64,000 bases of DNA from Rhabdothermincola sediminis. GTDB lineage: Bacteria; Actinomycetota; Acidimicrobiia; Acidimicrobiales; Acidimicrobilacustridaceae. This document shows positions 63,891 to 64,000 of this stretch, in pieces. The notes under the pieces are model-generated. The model was not told where the DNA came from. It worked only from the letters and a program-made list of their open reading frames with translations, and searched no databases. The position numbers were made by a program, and so were the translations under genes. The DNA lies in NCBI RefSeq assembly GCF_014805525.1, contig NZ_JACFSZ010000003.1, positions 182,382-246,381 on the forward strand. The letters are read 5' to 3'. How positions within the stretch are numbered: the stretch's first letter is position 1; each line of letters begins with the position of its first letter.

Positions 63891-64000
63891 TCAGCGGATG
63901 ACGGCCTGCACCTCCACCACCCGCACCGGCACGCTCGACGAACGCTCCAACACCCCCAGATCCCCCGCCTCACCCGTGCTCGCCACCCAACCCACCGCAT
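63891..64000 (-). CDS. C-terminal end of a gene running off the right edge
   Basis: Only the last 35 residues are visible: AVGWVASTGEAGDLGVLERS then SSVPVRVVEVQAVIR and TGA at 63891-63893. Codon use is normal for this genome. Too short for identification; the following Calx-beta fragment may once have been joined to it. Confidence 0.4.
   Translation of the reverse strand, partial: AVGWVASTGEAGDLGVLERSSSVPVRVVEVQAVIR

Overview
The window reads as chromosomal DNA of a high-GC actinobacterium. Evidence for this is the GlgE/TreS-maltokinase route to alpha-glucan, an MptB-like polyprenol-dependent mannosyltransferase, KstR-like operators, wax-ester synthases, Thr-rich secreted proteins and many ATG/GTG starts that sit 6-9 nt after a TANNNT box (leaderless transcripts). 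Class Acidimicrobiia would fit, but the sequence alone does not prove it. No rRNA, tRNA, CRISPR array or intact mobile element was recognised.

Left part (1-23.6 kb). After a degenerate edge region (1-730) come glgX and treY on the plus strand. They are followed by a small secreted Thr-rich protein, a GT-C membrane glycosyltransferase, two unrelated magnesium transporters (CorA and MgtE type, minus strand) and an MptB-like mannosyltransferase. A tight minus-strand operon glgE - treS::maltokinase - malQ - glgB (20.9 to 11.4 kb) has overlaps or gaps of a few bases. It would convert trehalose to maltose, then maltose-1-phosphate, then branched alpha-glucan. YhhN, Nudix, ferredoxin reductase and a [3Fe-4S] ferredoxin follow.

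Right part (23.7-63.3 kb) is a catabolic island for CoA-activated, steroid- or terpenoid-like carbon. It holds a CaiB-type CoA transferase, two paralogous amidohydrolase-fold plus Rieske oxygenase pairs, and two WS/DGAT acyltransferases. It also holds an operon of two DUF35 OB-fold proteins, two thiolase-like proteins and an SDR, a zinc alcohol dehydrogenase, two acyl-CoA synthetases, three acyl-CoA dehydrogenases, a third amidohydrolase and a cytochrome P450. Five of the promoters carry a TAGAAC-nn-GTTCTA palindrome that matches the KstR (cholesterol regulator) consensus. Three carry a second 17-bp palindrome, TCTGAYG-nnn-CGTYAGA. One promoter (fadD, 49.8 kb) carries both. The two operator families tie the island together, although no TetR-type regulator lies in the window.

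Inserted among these genes are a TadE/TadE/TadG-like surface-protein cluster with an ECF sigma factor and a putative membrane anti-sigma (38.3-42.6 kb), a GH43-like lipoprotein, a chagasin-like lipoprotein, and a 787-residue surface protein with three copies of an LDSRDGTGG domain plus a seven-bladed RCC1 propeller. Non-coding curiosities are a 52-bp near-perfect palindrome (23.66 kb), three exact 61-bp tandem copies of a nested palindrome (56.43 kb), and frame-disrupted genes at both window edges.
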